A stretch of DNA of 64,000 nucleotides from Monarcha castaneiventris obscurior (lineage: Eukaryota; Chordata; Aves; Passeriformes; Monarchidae): the NCBI GenBank assembly GCA_026261815.1, contig JAMPIT010000230.1, positions 3,977,501 through 4,041,500 of the forward strand, given 5' to 3'. Position 1 is the stretch's first letter. Every line of letters begins with the position of its first letter. Positions 22,101 through 35,725 of this stretch are shown here, piece by piece. The position numbers and the translations under genes are program-made. The notes below the pieces were generated by a model, which saw only the letters and a list, made by a program, of their open reading frames with translations, was not told where the DNA came from and searched no databases.

Positions 22101-24327
22101 CACGTCTGGGCTGCTTTGTGGGCTGGTCTCTGCACTGTGTTAATTCCTGAGCTGTGCTCTGCTATTGCTTGGCTCACCGACAGTTGGCCATAGCCAAAAT
22201 GGTGCTGTGGATCATGATTACAATTTAACAGCTGAGCTGATGGCACTCCAGCACCTGGGAATGTTCTTGGCACTGTTTAATTTACCGGCATAAATCAAAC
22301 CTGTGTCTTTTGAGCAGCAGAGTGATGCTAAATATTTCAAACAGGATGCTTTATTTTCGTAAGACCCCAGATCTTTGTCATGCTGGTTTTTACATGAATC
22401 TGATCTATGTTTTAGGAGAGTGCTTTTACAATAGTTGATGAAGAAATGTGAACCTTGGACTGTCAGATAACAATGATGAATAAAGACCCTCCAGTTTGTT
22501 TTAATAAAAAAATAGTTTTTAAGACATTGTTCCTAATGTCAAAATAAGATTTAAATGTGTAAGTTGAACATATGTAACAATACAGGTCAGCTTTTTTTTT
22601 TTTTAACTCCTAACTTTTTCTAGCTTTTGCAGTTTTTCGTGGTTAACAGGATTCTTTCCTTTGTCTTTTCATGTCACTGTTTTGCATGAATTACCATCAT
22701 GTAACCTCAGTACAGCTCTCATTAGAGAGAGATCTAAGATCTAATTTGTCTCTGAGAATCTTTCCTCCTGATGGGAACATGTGAGAGAGGAAAAACCACC
22801 CTGCCTGACTTCCACATTTCTCTGGATGGCTTTACGGAACTATCAATCGAACAATTTGTTCTGGAGTATTGCCACAAATAAGGCCTGGCAGCTGGAGCCA
22901 GCCTGCTGTGTGCATGGCATGAACATTAAAGCTCTTCTGTCTTTCTCTTCAAGTAGAAACTGCTTTGAAACTGTAGTAAAAATTCTCCTTTGTCCTTTTG
23001 TGTCTGTATGGTATTTTCCCTGTTTCCTCTGTCACAGTATTGTTCTGTCTTGGTCCTCAGAAGTTGGCATGGATGATTCAATTAAATTATTAAATTAACA
23101 AAAAAGATGGGTGTGACAAAATGGCACTTTTCAGTGGAAAGGGGAAGACTTTTTGGGCAACTCTGCTAGAATAGTTTCTTTGCATAGTCATTTTTGAGAG
23201 CAAGGAATACAATTCTCATATTTGGCAAGATGCAATCTTTTAAACCTAAGCCTTCTCAAATGAAATAGTAAAACAGAGTTAAATAACACTGCTAGATGCA
23301 GTTGCCATTGTGGTTTGCATAGCAGCAGAAGAGCAGTGAAAAATAAATTCTTAATATCAGCAGAGGACAAGTTTAGTGGTGTCATTCTTTTCAAAGCCAA
23401 GCATTGCTTGCTTTTTCACAGATTAGGCTGTACGCTTGTAATTAAAGCCAAAGAAAGAAAATCTTTCACAGAATAGTAATTTAAATCCATTCAGTGAGTT
23501 AGAGAGCCTGGGTTGTGCGTACTCCAAAGTCTTAATAACTGAAGGTAACAGTGAAATTAATTAACTCCCCTTTCCTCTGCTGGTGCTGAATATAACTGGG
23601 CAACAGCTCAGTCCAACCATCAGCTAAACTGCTAAGAAATAAACACCTGAAGCATTAAACAAAGTAAACTGCAGCACAGCCAACTCAGTTCTTTCTGAAG
23701 GGAAAGTCTGCTTGTTCCAATCATGATTTGTGCTACAGGCTTTTATAGCAGCACTGCAAAAACCTTATAAAAATTGTATTAAAGGTCAGCCACCCTTAAA
23801 CATATTAGGCTTCCAGCGGTGAGCAGATTTGTCCCAGAAGCCCAATGAGTTTTGTGTGAAGTTGCTGATTTTATCTTTCTTTAATTGTGTCTATTATAAT
23901 AATAAAGCTATTTCTTGCTCCTGGGTGTGTACTGAGCAACAAGCAACTTGTGGTTAAATGCATGTTAGGGCCCTGGCTGTAGCACTTAGTGATTCATGAG
24001 GCATTGTGTCTTCAGAGACAAAAAGAAAATTCTGCTTCAGAGAGCACACTTTAATTGTTCAGATAGGTACATTAAACTTTTACACTTGAATAATAAATTA
24101 TGTGGAAGAGGAGCTGCCTCTTTGCAGCCACTTTTTACCTTTTCCAGCTACCACCAGAAATCATCAGCTGGCAAATCAGCAGCTCCCTGAGACCATTCTG
24201 GTACCTTCAGACCATGTCCTGAGGGTTGATGCTCCTTATTCAGGATTGCTCCCCCATCAGAGGGATGGTTCTGTAGCTTCTAAAGGTAGCTGTCACTTGA
24301 ACCAGACACCCAAAATTAAGCACTAAT

Positions 24328-24415
24328 ATTTTTGTTGTTGTTTTTTGGTTGGTTGGGGTTTTTGGGTTAGGTTTGGGGGTTTTGTTTGTTTTGTTTTGTT
24401 TTTGTTTTTTGTTTG
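24328..24415. repeat. T/G-rich low-complexity tract
   Basis: This stretch of about 88 bases is almost entirely T and G, with repeated TTG, GGTT and TTTTG units. It is simple low-complexity sequence. Confidence 0.85.
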
Positions 24416-27400
24416 AAGGAAGGATTCATGATGGGCTATTCGGCATTTTCTCAGCCAGAGTAGGGTTAGTTCAAAAAACAGTTTTGATAAAGCACTTCTT
24501 CATGTCAGGCATCAGTTTTTTTTGTGAGGAAAATAAAGTATTTCAGTCCCCAAACTGAAATTGTTCTTTTCCAAATGATGCTAATAGAAGTATTACACAT
24601 CATATCATAGTTAAGCTACACTTCTGCTATGATTGGTTTTGGTTGGGATTTTCCTTTCCTTTTGGACTACAAGCAAGTGCTTTCAGGATTTCTATACTTT
24701 TTTTTTTTAATAAGTTTTCATTTCATTTAAATCCTCTCAAAAGTTTGTTCAAAGTGCTATTTTGGGTTTGTGAGCTCCAGTAAATCTAATGTTTTGACCA
24801 ATGCCAGAGATGCACTCGGCACTCTACCAGGCCTCCATGGCAGTAATTAACAACAGATACTAATTTTTTTCAATCCAGATGATCTCTGATGCCATCATGG
24901 GAATGGTGAGTGCTAACTAAGAAGGCAAACATACGGCAGCCTGGCACAACTGCTCAACACGAGCATCTCTTGCTCTAGAGCTCTGTGGTTTTTGGTCTTG
25001 TTGACCATTCTGTCAGGGTTTTCAGATCTGTGAATGGCAGCAGAGTGGAGCTAGATGTCAGCAAATCCTTCTGGAAGGGGGGAAGGGTATCATGAGGAAT
25101 TTACTTCACAATTTTTCCTCCTGAAGATGTCAGCTCCTCTGTGAGGAGAGTATTCCTCATGTTTGATATTCCTGAATCCTTAGTGGGTGTTCAGGTAACT
25201 CACTGCTGTGTGCTGAGAAAACAGGGTTATAATCCTGAGATGACATGCTGGTTTTTTAGGACAGAAATAATTTCTTCCACTTTATGATTCTCAGATACCC
25301 GAACCTGAGCTCATCAGTTTTGGCTCCTTTTGTAATCCTCGGAGGGAAGTGTGTGCTGCTGAGTGTCATTCACACAGGTCTGAGATAGGTCAGGGGAGTG
25401 ACTCCATCGCTCTGCCTTTTTCTTTCCATGCAGTGAGATCAAGACATGCAGCTGAAAATGGGTGAGAAGAGTTTTCTTCAACTCAAATCTGTGTCACAAG
25501 CTTGGGTTTAAATTTCTGGTGGAATAGCCAGTCTCTGACAAGGACAGACATTTGCTAACCTTTCTTCAGAAGCAGCAGGCTTTTTCTGAGTCCTGAGAGG
25601 ATCAGGTTAAGACTAAAATCTCTGAAAGGCTGAGTTTACTTCTAGAAGCAGGGAAAGAACCTACATTTCCTAATGAAATTTCTGGAATGTTTTCATGCTG
25701 CCTTGAATTTTGTGTCAATTCAGACATCCATTTACCAGTTACCAGCTGGTAGTAACACTAAATTGAGTGTAACCATCATGATCAGATAAACTGTGAGTGT
25801 TTATTCTTTCCATGCATTCTTTCTTCATTATTCAGTAGTACTTTTTGATGCTGTATTTTAGCTGCCCAATGTAATTTGTGTGAGTGTGAATATTAATTTT
25901 TTCGAAGGCATGATGTTGACGTGCAGTGTCAGAGCTGAGAAGGTTCATTTCACATTGTTGTTGTTTCTGTGACAGTACTGCTTATGTTTAAAGATCTTCT
26001 TTTGATGTCTTTGAAATCATTTTACTCCTGGACTGTAGCTATTCTTGGGTCGTTACATATTTGTGTTTCATGAATCTGCTTTTAATGTTATTTGCCTTTA
26101 TCTTCACTGAGCTGTCAGCATCTCTTCCTTCTAACAAACAGGGCTGCAATGACTTGCTATATTGTGATTTATTGAGTGCTGGGGACATCAAACAAGGCAT
26201 TTATTATAGCTTTAGAGTTCAATAATAGTTCAGATTTGAGGCTTCATCCTCCTTCTCCTAAAGGCAACTGTTAGTTCATCAGTGACTGTAATTCCTGTTT
26301 CTGGGTCTGCATTTCTTGCCACTCAAAGAACAAACTCCTAAATAGCTTTATATATTCATTTCATATCATTTGGGATTGCTTTAACCTTTTCCAAAGCATG
26401 AATTAGAGCTTCTAAGAAGAAACAGAGGACGAGGAGAGCAATATGTTAAACTGTGAGCACACTGGAACAAGATTGGAACTAAATCCTGACCAGTCCTTGC
26501 AGGGAAGGAGGGCAAACACTGGAGCCTGTTCCATCAGTATTTGTTTGCTAAATGATGTTAAGATGGGAGGTGCCAAAGGAACACTGTTACCTTGAGCCTG
26601 ATATTTTGTTTTTATGGTAATCTTGAGGAGGATTACAAGACCTGAGACAGCCACACCATGGCTTTGCTGCATGCAGCCTTTTAAACAGCTGGCCTGCTCT
26701 TTTGGACATCTCTGGTTTTGATGAGGAATGTGACAAGTCCTGACAGGGCTTTGGATGACAATACCCAGCTCGGTGGTCCTTCTCTTGTCCTTCCACAAAG
26801 GTGATGTGGTGCTAAAGGTCTTGGTAAAAAAGCTGTACCATGGTTCCTGTGGTGTGGGCTAAAGTCCCTTTATGATCTGTTTGCTGTTGGTGCAGCAGGA
26901 GGAGAAGTAAAGAACTTGGAAGACACAAGCATTACCTTCATATAAATTTTAAACATATAAAGAGTGCCAAATCCATTGGCCAACAGTTCAAAAAATCCCT
27001 TTTAGCATGTCTGAAGCATTGCTGTGATCAGTCTAGCACTTGCTGTTCAGAACATTTGGACAAGTCCAGCTTGGTGGTGTTTTCATTGGTGCTGTAAAAC
27101 CAAATGTGGTGCTTCTGTTCCCTGCTCTCAGCTGCTGTGTGATGGCTGTTATTATACAGTTGCCATCTATCATTGCAGCCATTCAGCTGCACAGTGTCCG
27201 GCTATTTGTCTTGCACACTGAAAATTGCTGTCAAGTGTCCCGTTGTTTCAGCCAGGTTTGCTCCTCTGTAGTGAACAACAGCAATTGCCTTTGACATCAC
27301 ACACTGGGTGTCAACTGCCTTCGAATTTTGAGGTGCACCCCAAGTCCCTCATCACAAAGACGTGATTCCTGGTGAAGGTAAGTTAACCCAGGAAGAATGA

Positions 27401-28018
27401 TTCTGAAGAAGCAAAAGGCAAGTGCTGTTACCCACAATTATTTGTACCATTCTACCTGCTCTTCCAGCCACGTCATGAATTGTAAGGTTATAAAGGGCAG
27501 GCTCATAGCAGAGAACAAATTCTGTGTCACAGGAATGACACCCTCCACTTACCTGTGGATTTTCTTTTTGCAAATCAAGACCTGTGCAAGGTGACTAAAT
27601 TTTGATGGCCTCTTTGCAGGTGGAGAAGCAAAGGCAGAGGGCAGTAAATGACTGGAGCCCAGACTGGAGCATTTTCCCTGCTCACACTCAGGGCTGCCAA
27701 TATTCTCTTGCTCTGGGCTGCTACTTTCCTAGCACGTTACTCTAAGGAGAGCCTTCTAATTAAATTGTTTACAGGTGGGTGATTTGCTGGACTACCCACA
27801 CTTGTCTTTCTGCTTCATTGATTGGGAGTGCTGAGCACATCACAGGGCCTTTAGGTTCTTTGCAGGAAAATTTTCTCCATGAACACATCGGGAAGGTGCA
27901 GCAGCTCAGTCCGTGCTTGCTCTTCCTGAATCACTGACAGAAGTAACATGAGCAGCTCAGCTGTTTGTCCTTTTGAACTATAGTGTTGCTTCTCAGGACA
28001 ACACCATTTTCTAGATCT

Positions 28019-28041
28019 GGAAATCCATCACATGGATTTCC
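28019..28041. repeat. Perfect 10-bp inverted repeat
   Basis: GGAAATCCAT (28019-28028) and its exact reverse complement ATGGATTTCC (28032-28041) are separated by 3 bases. A second, imperfect palindrome overlaps it: CCATCACATGG pairs with the downstream CCATGTG...TGATGG. Confidence 0.85.
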
Positions 28042-30913
28042 CATGTGCTGTGATGGTGTCATTTGAATGTGTACAGTGGCTATGGGATGTCAGTGGTTGA
28101 AGGAGGCCAATATTTCATGAGCCAATGCTCCTGAATAATTGATTTATTTGTTTATTTGTTGGCAGCTTTAGAGCAAAGTTTGTGAGACACTGGCCTGCAT
28201 ACAGGGGCAAATGTCACTTACCTCCTTGGCTGGGAAGGATCTTGACAATAGATGTTGTGGCAGCAAGGCCCAGGATGTTTGGGAAGGAGTCGCCTATGGA
28301 AAGCATGCACTGGGCAGAAGGCAGCAGCCAGGATCAAGCAATGTGTTTTCTCCAACCTAAAAATAGAAAAGCAACAGCAGTGGCTGAGAACAGGATCTCC
28401 TGCCCCTCACTGGTTCTGGGGAAGGTGGTTCAGTTTATCCTCTTGCTTGGGAGCACAGTGCAATTCTGTTAGTCAAGATGTTATGATAGTCAGGTGTTAC
28501 TGTAAGAGCTTTCTTAGGGAGTGAAAAGCAGTGTCAATTCACTCCAAATGGCTGCATTAGTCTGGACTGTGTTGAATTTGAGCACAAAGGGTTGTGGGGC
28601 ACAGAGGGATGGGGTTGTACTGACATTTAATCTAAAGCCCATGGGCACCTGATTCTGTTTTGGTTGCATGCATTTGCTCCACAGGTCTGTGTGCCTGCTG
28701 GGTCCAATTCTGTGCCCATGGTCTTTTGGAGATTGCTAGGTTTATCATAGCACTACCTTGTGTCCTGCTGATTACTGCAGTACTTCTGGTGGTCCTCAGC
28801 AAGGTCCTGAGCTGCTGTGCAGGTTCATAATGTGGGAGAAGATACACTGATTTATCCTGTGTGATCTGTAGGTAAAATATGTTTATTGCTCTGTAATTTT
28901 CTTTAAGGAAGTTGCTAAAAGTTCAAGTGCTTAAAAAAAAAAAAAAAGCGGATTTGTTCGTTGTTGTGCTTAACTTGGATAAGAATGTGAAAACATTTGG
29001 TTTTCCTAATTTTGATGAAAACATGTTGTATGAAGAATTTCCCAACAGCCATCCACTACTACCATCATGAACAGTCTGCATTAACCTGTTGGCTCCTGCT
29101 TTTAGCTAGTTTTAAATCCTACTTGTAGTGTTAGGATCCTGTCAGTACACTTGATAATTTAAAAAATTCCAAGCTTTTGGCCAGTTCATTGCATGAAGTT
29201 TTAACTGATGCAAATTTATTATTCCTCGCCTAACATTTGTATAAGCAAATGGAATTGCACCACTGTGGTTAGCCTACAAGGGGCAAAAGTCATAGATACT
29301 GAACAGCAATTTCCTTCAGTACTGTGATTTTTGTGTAAGTGCTTCTGGTACATTGCCAACCATTTCTTTTCCAAGGTCATTTCTATTTAATGTATCATAG
29401 TGCTTAATTCTGCTATAGCTCTGCCTGAGTTGAATTAGGAATCCCTGTATGCTGTAACAATTTATTTTGAAAGGATGCCTTAGTAATACTTCTCAGAGGA
29501 GTGAAATGTACACTTTTTCAGGGATTTTGAAGATGGTAAAAAAAAGCTGTCATACACCTCAGTGATCTTTGCTGAAATTTGACTGGGGCACTTGATGGAA
29601 GTGTGGACGCAGCCCAAAGTCCTGGACTTGGTTTGCTCTCTCCATTTCAGAAGTGAGTGGGAATAGCAGAGCTTTCAGGAAATGTTGATAATTGGGAATC
29701 TGATGGACAGGTGTTGCCACTTTTATATGTTCATTATACAGTCAAAATATGTCTCTCATCAGTCCTAGCAAGATCCCCAGCTCTCAGTAATGATTCCACC
29801 TGTCACTGTCCAGTGCTCTCTGTCCCATTAGAGATCTAATACAGTATATAATGTTCAGTAGTGATTTAAGCTGGGTCTGGGAAGGCTGCTTGGTCCTCAT
29901 CTTCTAATATTGTCATCTTCAGCGGAGCACGGTTTAGGAGCTGTGGTGGGATAGGAGGATTCAGTATCCCAGGGGATCTTGCAGGTTGTCTGGGAAAGAG
30001 TGGTCTCAGTCCTTCTCTGCTGCCTGTGTAGAATCCTGAACCTGGCAGGTGTTAATTAGCAGCTTGTGGCCAGTGCAGTCAGGAAGAGCTGGAAGCAGTG
30101 TTTGATGCATAGCTGCAGTTCACATCCCATTTCGGTCACATATAAAATAACACTCAATGTACAGAAATGCTACAGAGCACAGAGGTCACTGCACCTTTTT
30201 GCAGCCACAGGAATGACTGCATAGCTGCTGTCTTCTATAATTAACATTTCTGTCTTTGGTTAGAGCACATCTAGTAAAAAAACCCTGCAGTAAATGGTTA
30301 GAGGTAGCAGTGTGGTGTGTTGTGCGTTTTTGCAGAAAACTGAGTTTAGAAAAATTCAAAATTCCAAGGCCAAGACATTTTGCAGTGAGCAGCACCAAAT
30401 AAGCAGGGAGAAATAGCCCAGTACATCTGTAGAACAACATGTTTTAGTTCTGCTTGTGTGTACCAGCCAGCAGCTCTTATTTACAGCTGCCCTGGAGTCT
30501 GTCAGCTCTGCCACAGACAGAACACGCTGTCCCCTGTGTTGAGCAGCCTCTCTGTTGTTGTGTGCTCACAGTCACCCTGTGCTACCTGTCAACCCACAAG
30601 CCACACTCACCTAACACCTCATTTGCACCCAGGTCCCAGGCCAAGGGGTTTTCGGGCCCAAGAAAGGTCTCCATTACCATCAGAATTGTGCTGCCCCTTC
30701 TAGGAACCCTTCTGGCTTTCAATGAAACCAGTTAACTTTGGGAAAGCTGCTGAGTGGCAAGAGTTTCCCATTTGCTTGGCTGGGCTGTGCAGGGAAGGAG
30801 TGGGAGGAAAGAAAAACCACAGTGAGTGTGATTTTGTGTAAGACAGTTTCTAATTTCTTGCTTTTTCATAAGTTTAACTTTTTCATAGTTGGTACTCAGG
30901 AAGAACACCTGCC

Positions 30914-31010
30914 CATAGAATCATAGAAGGGTTTGGGTTGGAGTCTTTAAAGGCCATTTAGTCCAAGACCCCTGCAGTGGGTAGGGACATCTTCCACTGG
31001 ATCAGTTTGT
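30914..31010 (-). mobile_element. CR1 LINE 3' end fragment
   Basis: On the + strand the CR1 tail appears as catagaatcatagaagg, followed by gtttgggttggagtc and tagggacatcttccactgga. This is the reverse complement of the avian CR1 3' end with its 8-base terminal repeat. The copy covers about 100 bases and is 5'-truncated. Confidence 0.8.
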
Positions 31011-34000
31011 CCTTCTGTGGTGCTTGACTTGACAGCCTCCTGTGTGGATTCAATGCAGTAAAAGGAGACTTTTAATAACCAGATCCAGCCCAACTTTCCA
31101 GAAGACCCTATGAGTAAAGCAGAGATATTAATGAAAGCCTTGTGTATTTGAATGTCTTATGACAGCCGTAATGTTTTCAAAATATTTTTGCTGGTTTTTA
31201 CCTACTTCTTTTCTCCTCCAGAAGTACTGTCCTAGGTGACAATTGTAATGGGTTTAATTTCATAATAGAAATACTCCATGTAGCCGTGTTTGGCCATCAC
31301 TGCAACACAGGAATTTACCCAGTTGCCCAGCTGCTCACTGGGAGATCCCTGTGACTGTGAACTAAAATAAACGAGCAACCAGCCCCAGTTTGGTAGTTAT
31401 GGGAAAGGGAATTAAAGTACTAATTGGAAATGGAGTGCATAAATTTGACTGGCATGAGTAGGAAATGCCTGAGGAAGCTGACAATCCATCTCTACAATGT
31501 TACTCCTCAGAAATTCTAATTAGAGATAGCTATTGGGTCCTTTGAATTTTTTTTCCATGTGCACTCTAAGCAACATGAAACCAATTAACTTCCTTATTGC
31601 ATTGATACATTACTTTATGTACAGAACATAGTGATAGAAGACATTTCCATTTGAATTCTTGCCTTTTGGTCTTTAACAGAAAATCAGATAGTTGCAATTT
31701 ATTGGACAATTACAGATTATATAGGAACACAATTTTTTATCTTTTTTCTGCCAGAAAGGAAACCCTGGACCTTTCTACTTCTAAAAACTTTCTTTTTGTA
31801 CAGAGCTTGTGATTTCTCAGCAATTTTCTAAAACCTGATAAGGATGCACATTAATTAAGTTTAGATGAAGGAAACTTCTTTGCAGTTAATCTTTTAGTCT
31901 GATTGCTATTCTGAACAAAAAACTCTCCTTGGCTGGTAGTAGGTATTTAACCAGGATTTTGTTTGGAGGCAAGGCCTGAGTGTGAGCACTATGCATGTTC
32001 ACACACAGGATGAGCTATTAACTGAAAATCAGTGTCTTTTTACAGCTTGGGATGATTAATAAATTTAGCTTTTCCAGGTTTGACTTTCTTCTGTTTAGGT
32101 AGGACTTATTTCTGAGGGAAAGTTGTATAAAGCTAAAAATGAAAGTGTCATGGTGATTCCAGTTACATTGCCCTAACAAAGAGAAATACTGAATTGAGGC
32201 TGGTGGGGGGTTGGGAGGAGGCAGGAACTGATCTGTCTCAAGACATTTACTCCAAGCCTTACTTCCATTTACTTTCTTTATCAGTCATTCATTCAAGGCT
32301 CATAAATCAAGAAGAACAACTACAATGATTTCTGTGAAACAGTGTCTGTTTGGGGAAACTCAGCAAAGGGTGAAAACTGGCAGAGGCTGGAGTACCTAGC
32401 ACTGTCTGAATGTGGATTTAGGTGTTAGAGACCCCCAATCACTCCCCATCATGGCCTCACATGGTGCTGCCTGTGCCCCATGATGCAGAAGGAGGAAGAG
32501 GCTGCCTGCTCCCATTGTTGGGCCCAGTTGTTATCGTAGCTCTGTCCAGCTCTGACAAACATCCAGACCCAGCTCTCTGTTCAGACATCACCCCCAGACA
32601 GATGCAGCTGACTGAGAAACCAGTTTCACTATTGCTCAATAAAGCAGTGCAGGGCAGCTGTACTTTATTTTCTGCATAAACTGTGCTGAGGTCCTTGGCA
32701 CTGAATTAAAGCCCAGCATGAGCCTTCAGCATTTGCAGCAGCGTGCTCCAACCTTTGCAAGTGCTGGATGTAGGAGTGTGGCCCTATCCCCATGATCTCC
32801 AGGGGTGAAACCTTCTTTGCCCTCTGGAAAATCAACAGTTTTCATCTTTTCTCTGACCTCTCCTGTCCTTCCAGCAGCCACTGCAACCACTCTGTGGTAC
32901 CAACTTCCTACCTGAGGACAAGGAGAAGGCAGTGGGAAAGGTGGGATGGCTGCTGCTGCCTAACACGGTGCAGGGGTGTTGCTTCTTGGCATGTGGGTGT
33001 TGGAGAACCAGAGACAGTAACTCAGGTGCTGCCAGGTGCATTTGAAGAGGTCCTGCCTGCAATGGTTTCAAGGAAATGGAGCAGTTTCTGCTCTGCCATC
33101 ACCTCCTGATGAACCTGCAGAGCAAAATCCACAGAGTGGCATAACAATATTGAGAGCTGAGATTTTTTTTTCTTTTGGTAAGAGGCTGAGAGAGTTGCAA
33201 GAAGGGGCAAAAACTCTTTTAAAGCCAGGTTGGATTTAACATTAAGGAAAGTAAACTCAAAAGCCTCAGGAAACTGAACTTAATGTCCTACTGGTTTGTA
33301 TTTGTTGTTGTTCTTGATCCTATGGGAGTGATGAGAAGTAGATTTTCAAACTGCAATACTTTTTCTGTAAAGTCCAACTTGCATATGTGCAGTGTTGCTC
33401 TGTGGTGCAAGATACAGTTCTGTGGTACTGAGCACTATCTGATGAGCTAGAGGGAGCTCTTAGACAAAGATATGTGCTATTTCAGCCTTGCTTTTTCACT
33501 TCAAAACAGTAATTTTAATATCACCAACCTGTCATGACTATTGTTTTCCAAACTTACAGCAGCATTTAAAGACTTGGAATAGGTTTTCTGTGTAAGAAAT
33601 TGGGTTTTGTTGAGCTCGTTTGCCTATCCAATCTCCAGAAAAAGTTTGGGCACACTGATAGAGGAATATTTCAGATTCCCTTACAATGAATTCCTGCTAC
33701 AGTGGAAAGGCAAACATCTGCTTAAAAAAAAAAAAAAGTCTCGTTTTTAATTCTGAAGTCGGCAGAGCTGTATGTGAGGGGTGTTTTCCAGTGAGAAGCA
33801 CATTTGCTCATGGGATGCTCCTGTGCTCAAGTGCCTGCTCCTTAACAGCCTGACCCAAAGCTCTTTGCTGTCTGTGGGATGACACTCATTGACTTCAACA
33901 GTTTGACCCCAATTACTTCCTGCTGGAGCTGTGGTTTCACACAGGAAGAATTCTGTGTCTGTTGTCTTAAAAAGTTTGTGAAGACTCTGTAGGTTTTCTC

Positions 34001-35064
34001 TTATCACAGCTTCTCCTTTCTCTCACATCTGGGTTTGGTAAAAAGGTTTGGGTGCTTTGTGAATCTTGAATTATGACTTTCCCATGTTCAGATTAGCCTT
34101 CAATAATTAGTGAAATAAACCCTGCAGCATCTCACAAGTCCAGCAGTGCTTCTGTTCTTGGTTTCCAGGTGGTAGAACTGAGGTGCACTGTGAGCCAACT
34201 GCATCCATGGAAACCCACGGGATTCCTGTGGCAAAGCCCCCAAACCTTCCTGTGTTCCTGCCTTTGCTCTGTGGCTTGCATTAAAGGGTTTGCAGTATTT
34301 CAGATGTTTGCACGTGTGTTAGGACTAAACTTGCAACCCTTTCCCTCTCTCCCTCTCTGGTCAAGAATTTTGCTGTTTTATTTCTGAATATCAGTACCTC
34401 CATGAAATTCAATGTGCCAAAGACAAAACAAACTCCCTGACTGCCCCATGCTTCCACGTCCAGTTTGTTGAACCAGAGCAATCATGAGATGTCTCAGCTG
34501 GGTGTAATGAATTCATTCCTGTACATCTTTTGCAGCGAGCTGGTACGTTGATCCAAAAATGTTATCTCTTAAACCTGGACTATTGGCATTTGTAATTCAA
34601 GGCAGGATACATTTTTATGTGTGGAGATAATGGGGAACAAGTCTAAAAGATTCCTGCACAAAAGCAGCAATAAAATCAAGTGGAGCATGGAGTCCTTTTC
34701 AGTGCAGATGAAATCAATGGCTCTTTCAGCTCCAGCTGCCACACGTGATGTCCCAGCCAGGTCTGCCTGAGCAGGAAGCTGGGGATGCTGGGAAGACTTT
34801 CACAGGCAGAGGGTTTGGTCAAGTACCTGGTTTTGTGGAGGGTCAGGAAGAACTGCCTGTGTAACTTCACCATTGATATGACCTTTATTTCCCAGGGAAC
34901 AATTTGTTCTGGACAGGACAAAGCATCATTTCTACGTTTCCGTTTCAAAATAAATGCATTCAGGATGAAAAATAAGGAAAAGAAAAAAAAAGAAGAAGAA
35001 ATAATTTAAAAAATATTTTGAAACCCTTGAAAACTGCCTTATTTTTCCATTCCAAGACGTCTCA
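31011..35064. other. Intergenic, no gene recognised
   Basis: AT-rich unique-looking sequence. It contains a poly(A) run at about 33,724-33,737 and an A-rich stretch at about 34,966-35,020, close to the CR1 copy that follows. ORFs in 32.4-33.2 kb overlap on both strands and look non-coding. Confidence 0.7.
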
Positions 35065-35725
35065 AATAAACTCCATTCACCACCACTCCCTGGGCCTGGC
35101 CATCCAGAAAGGTTTTTACCCAGTGAACAATAAACCCATCCATGCCATGGGAAGCCAGTTTCTCCAGGAGAATGCTGTGGGAGACAGTGTCAAGGGCTTT
35201 ACTAAAATCCAGGTAAACCTCATCCACATCCTGTCCCTCACCCACTAGGCAGGTCACCTTGTCACAGAAGGAGATAAGGTTGGCCAGGCAGGACCTGCCT
35301 TTCCTAAAGCCCTGCTGGCTGAGCCTGATCCCCTATTTGTCTTTGTGTACCATGTGATGGCACTCAAGCTGATCTTCTCCATGACCTTCCCTGGCACCGA
35401 GGTCAGGCTGACAGGCCTGTAGTTCCCTGGATCCTCCCTCTGGGCCTTCCTGTAGATGAGCATCACATTTGCTGACTTCCAGTCAACTGGGACCTCCCCA
35501 GTTAGCCAGGACTGCTGGTAAATGATGGAAATTGTCCCAGTGAGAACTTCCAGCAGCTCCCTCAGTATCTGGGGATCCACACACATGTGGGTGGATCCCA
35601 TCTGGCCCCGTAGAGTTGTGTGTCTTTAGTGGTGTACCAGGTCCCTGAGCTTTTCCCCTTGGATTATGGGGGCTTCATTCTGCTCCCCATACCTGTCTTC
35701 AGGGGAGCTTCAGCTTGAAGCAGGG
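35065..35725 (-). mobile_element. CR1 LINE fragment with degenerate reverse-transcriptase region
   Basis: Minus-strand translation gives hallmark CR1 ORF2 reverse-transcriptase segments. One is DPGNYRPVSLTSVPGKVMEK (about 35,370-35,440). The other is VYLDFSKALDTVSHSILLEK (about 35,150-35,220), which carries the conserved DFSKAFD-type block. The two lie in different reading frames, so at least one frameshift separates them, near 35,300. Neither ORF ends nor a 3' UTR are present. It is a dead internal fragment of about 0.66 kb, truncated on both sides. Confidence 0.9.

Larger units (their letters stand above)
15830..30913. other. Intergenic interval downstream of ACTR3B, first part
   Basis: I see no convincing gene here. 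It contains the CR1 fragment at 15.93-16.14 kb, T/G-rich runs (17,705-17,748; 24,328-24,415), a poly(T) run near 22,591, a poly(A) run near 28,932, an ORF with an adjacent splice-donor-like site at 18.3 kb, a homeodomain-motif cluster at 20.99-21.26 kb and nested hairpins at 28.02-28.06 kb. Short ORFs elsewhere look random. Confidence 0.75.

Noticed and set aside
30454..30735. Overlapping ORFs of 81-93 codons
   Set aside because: Cys/Pro/Leu-rich low-complexity translations with two frames open at once and no splice or domain support.
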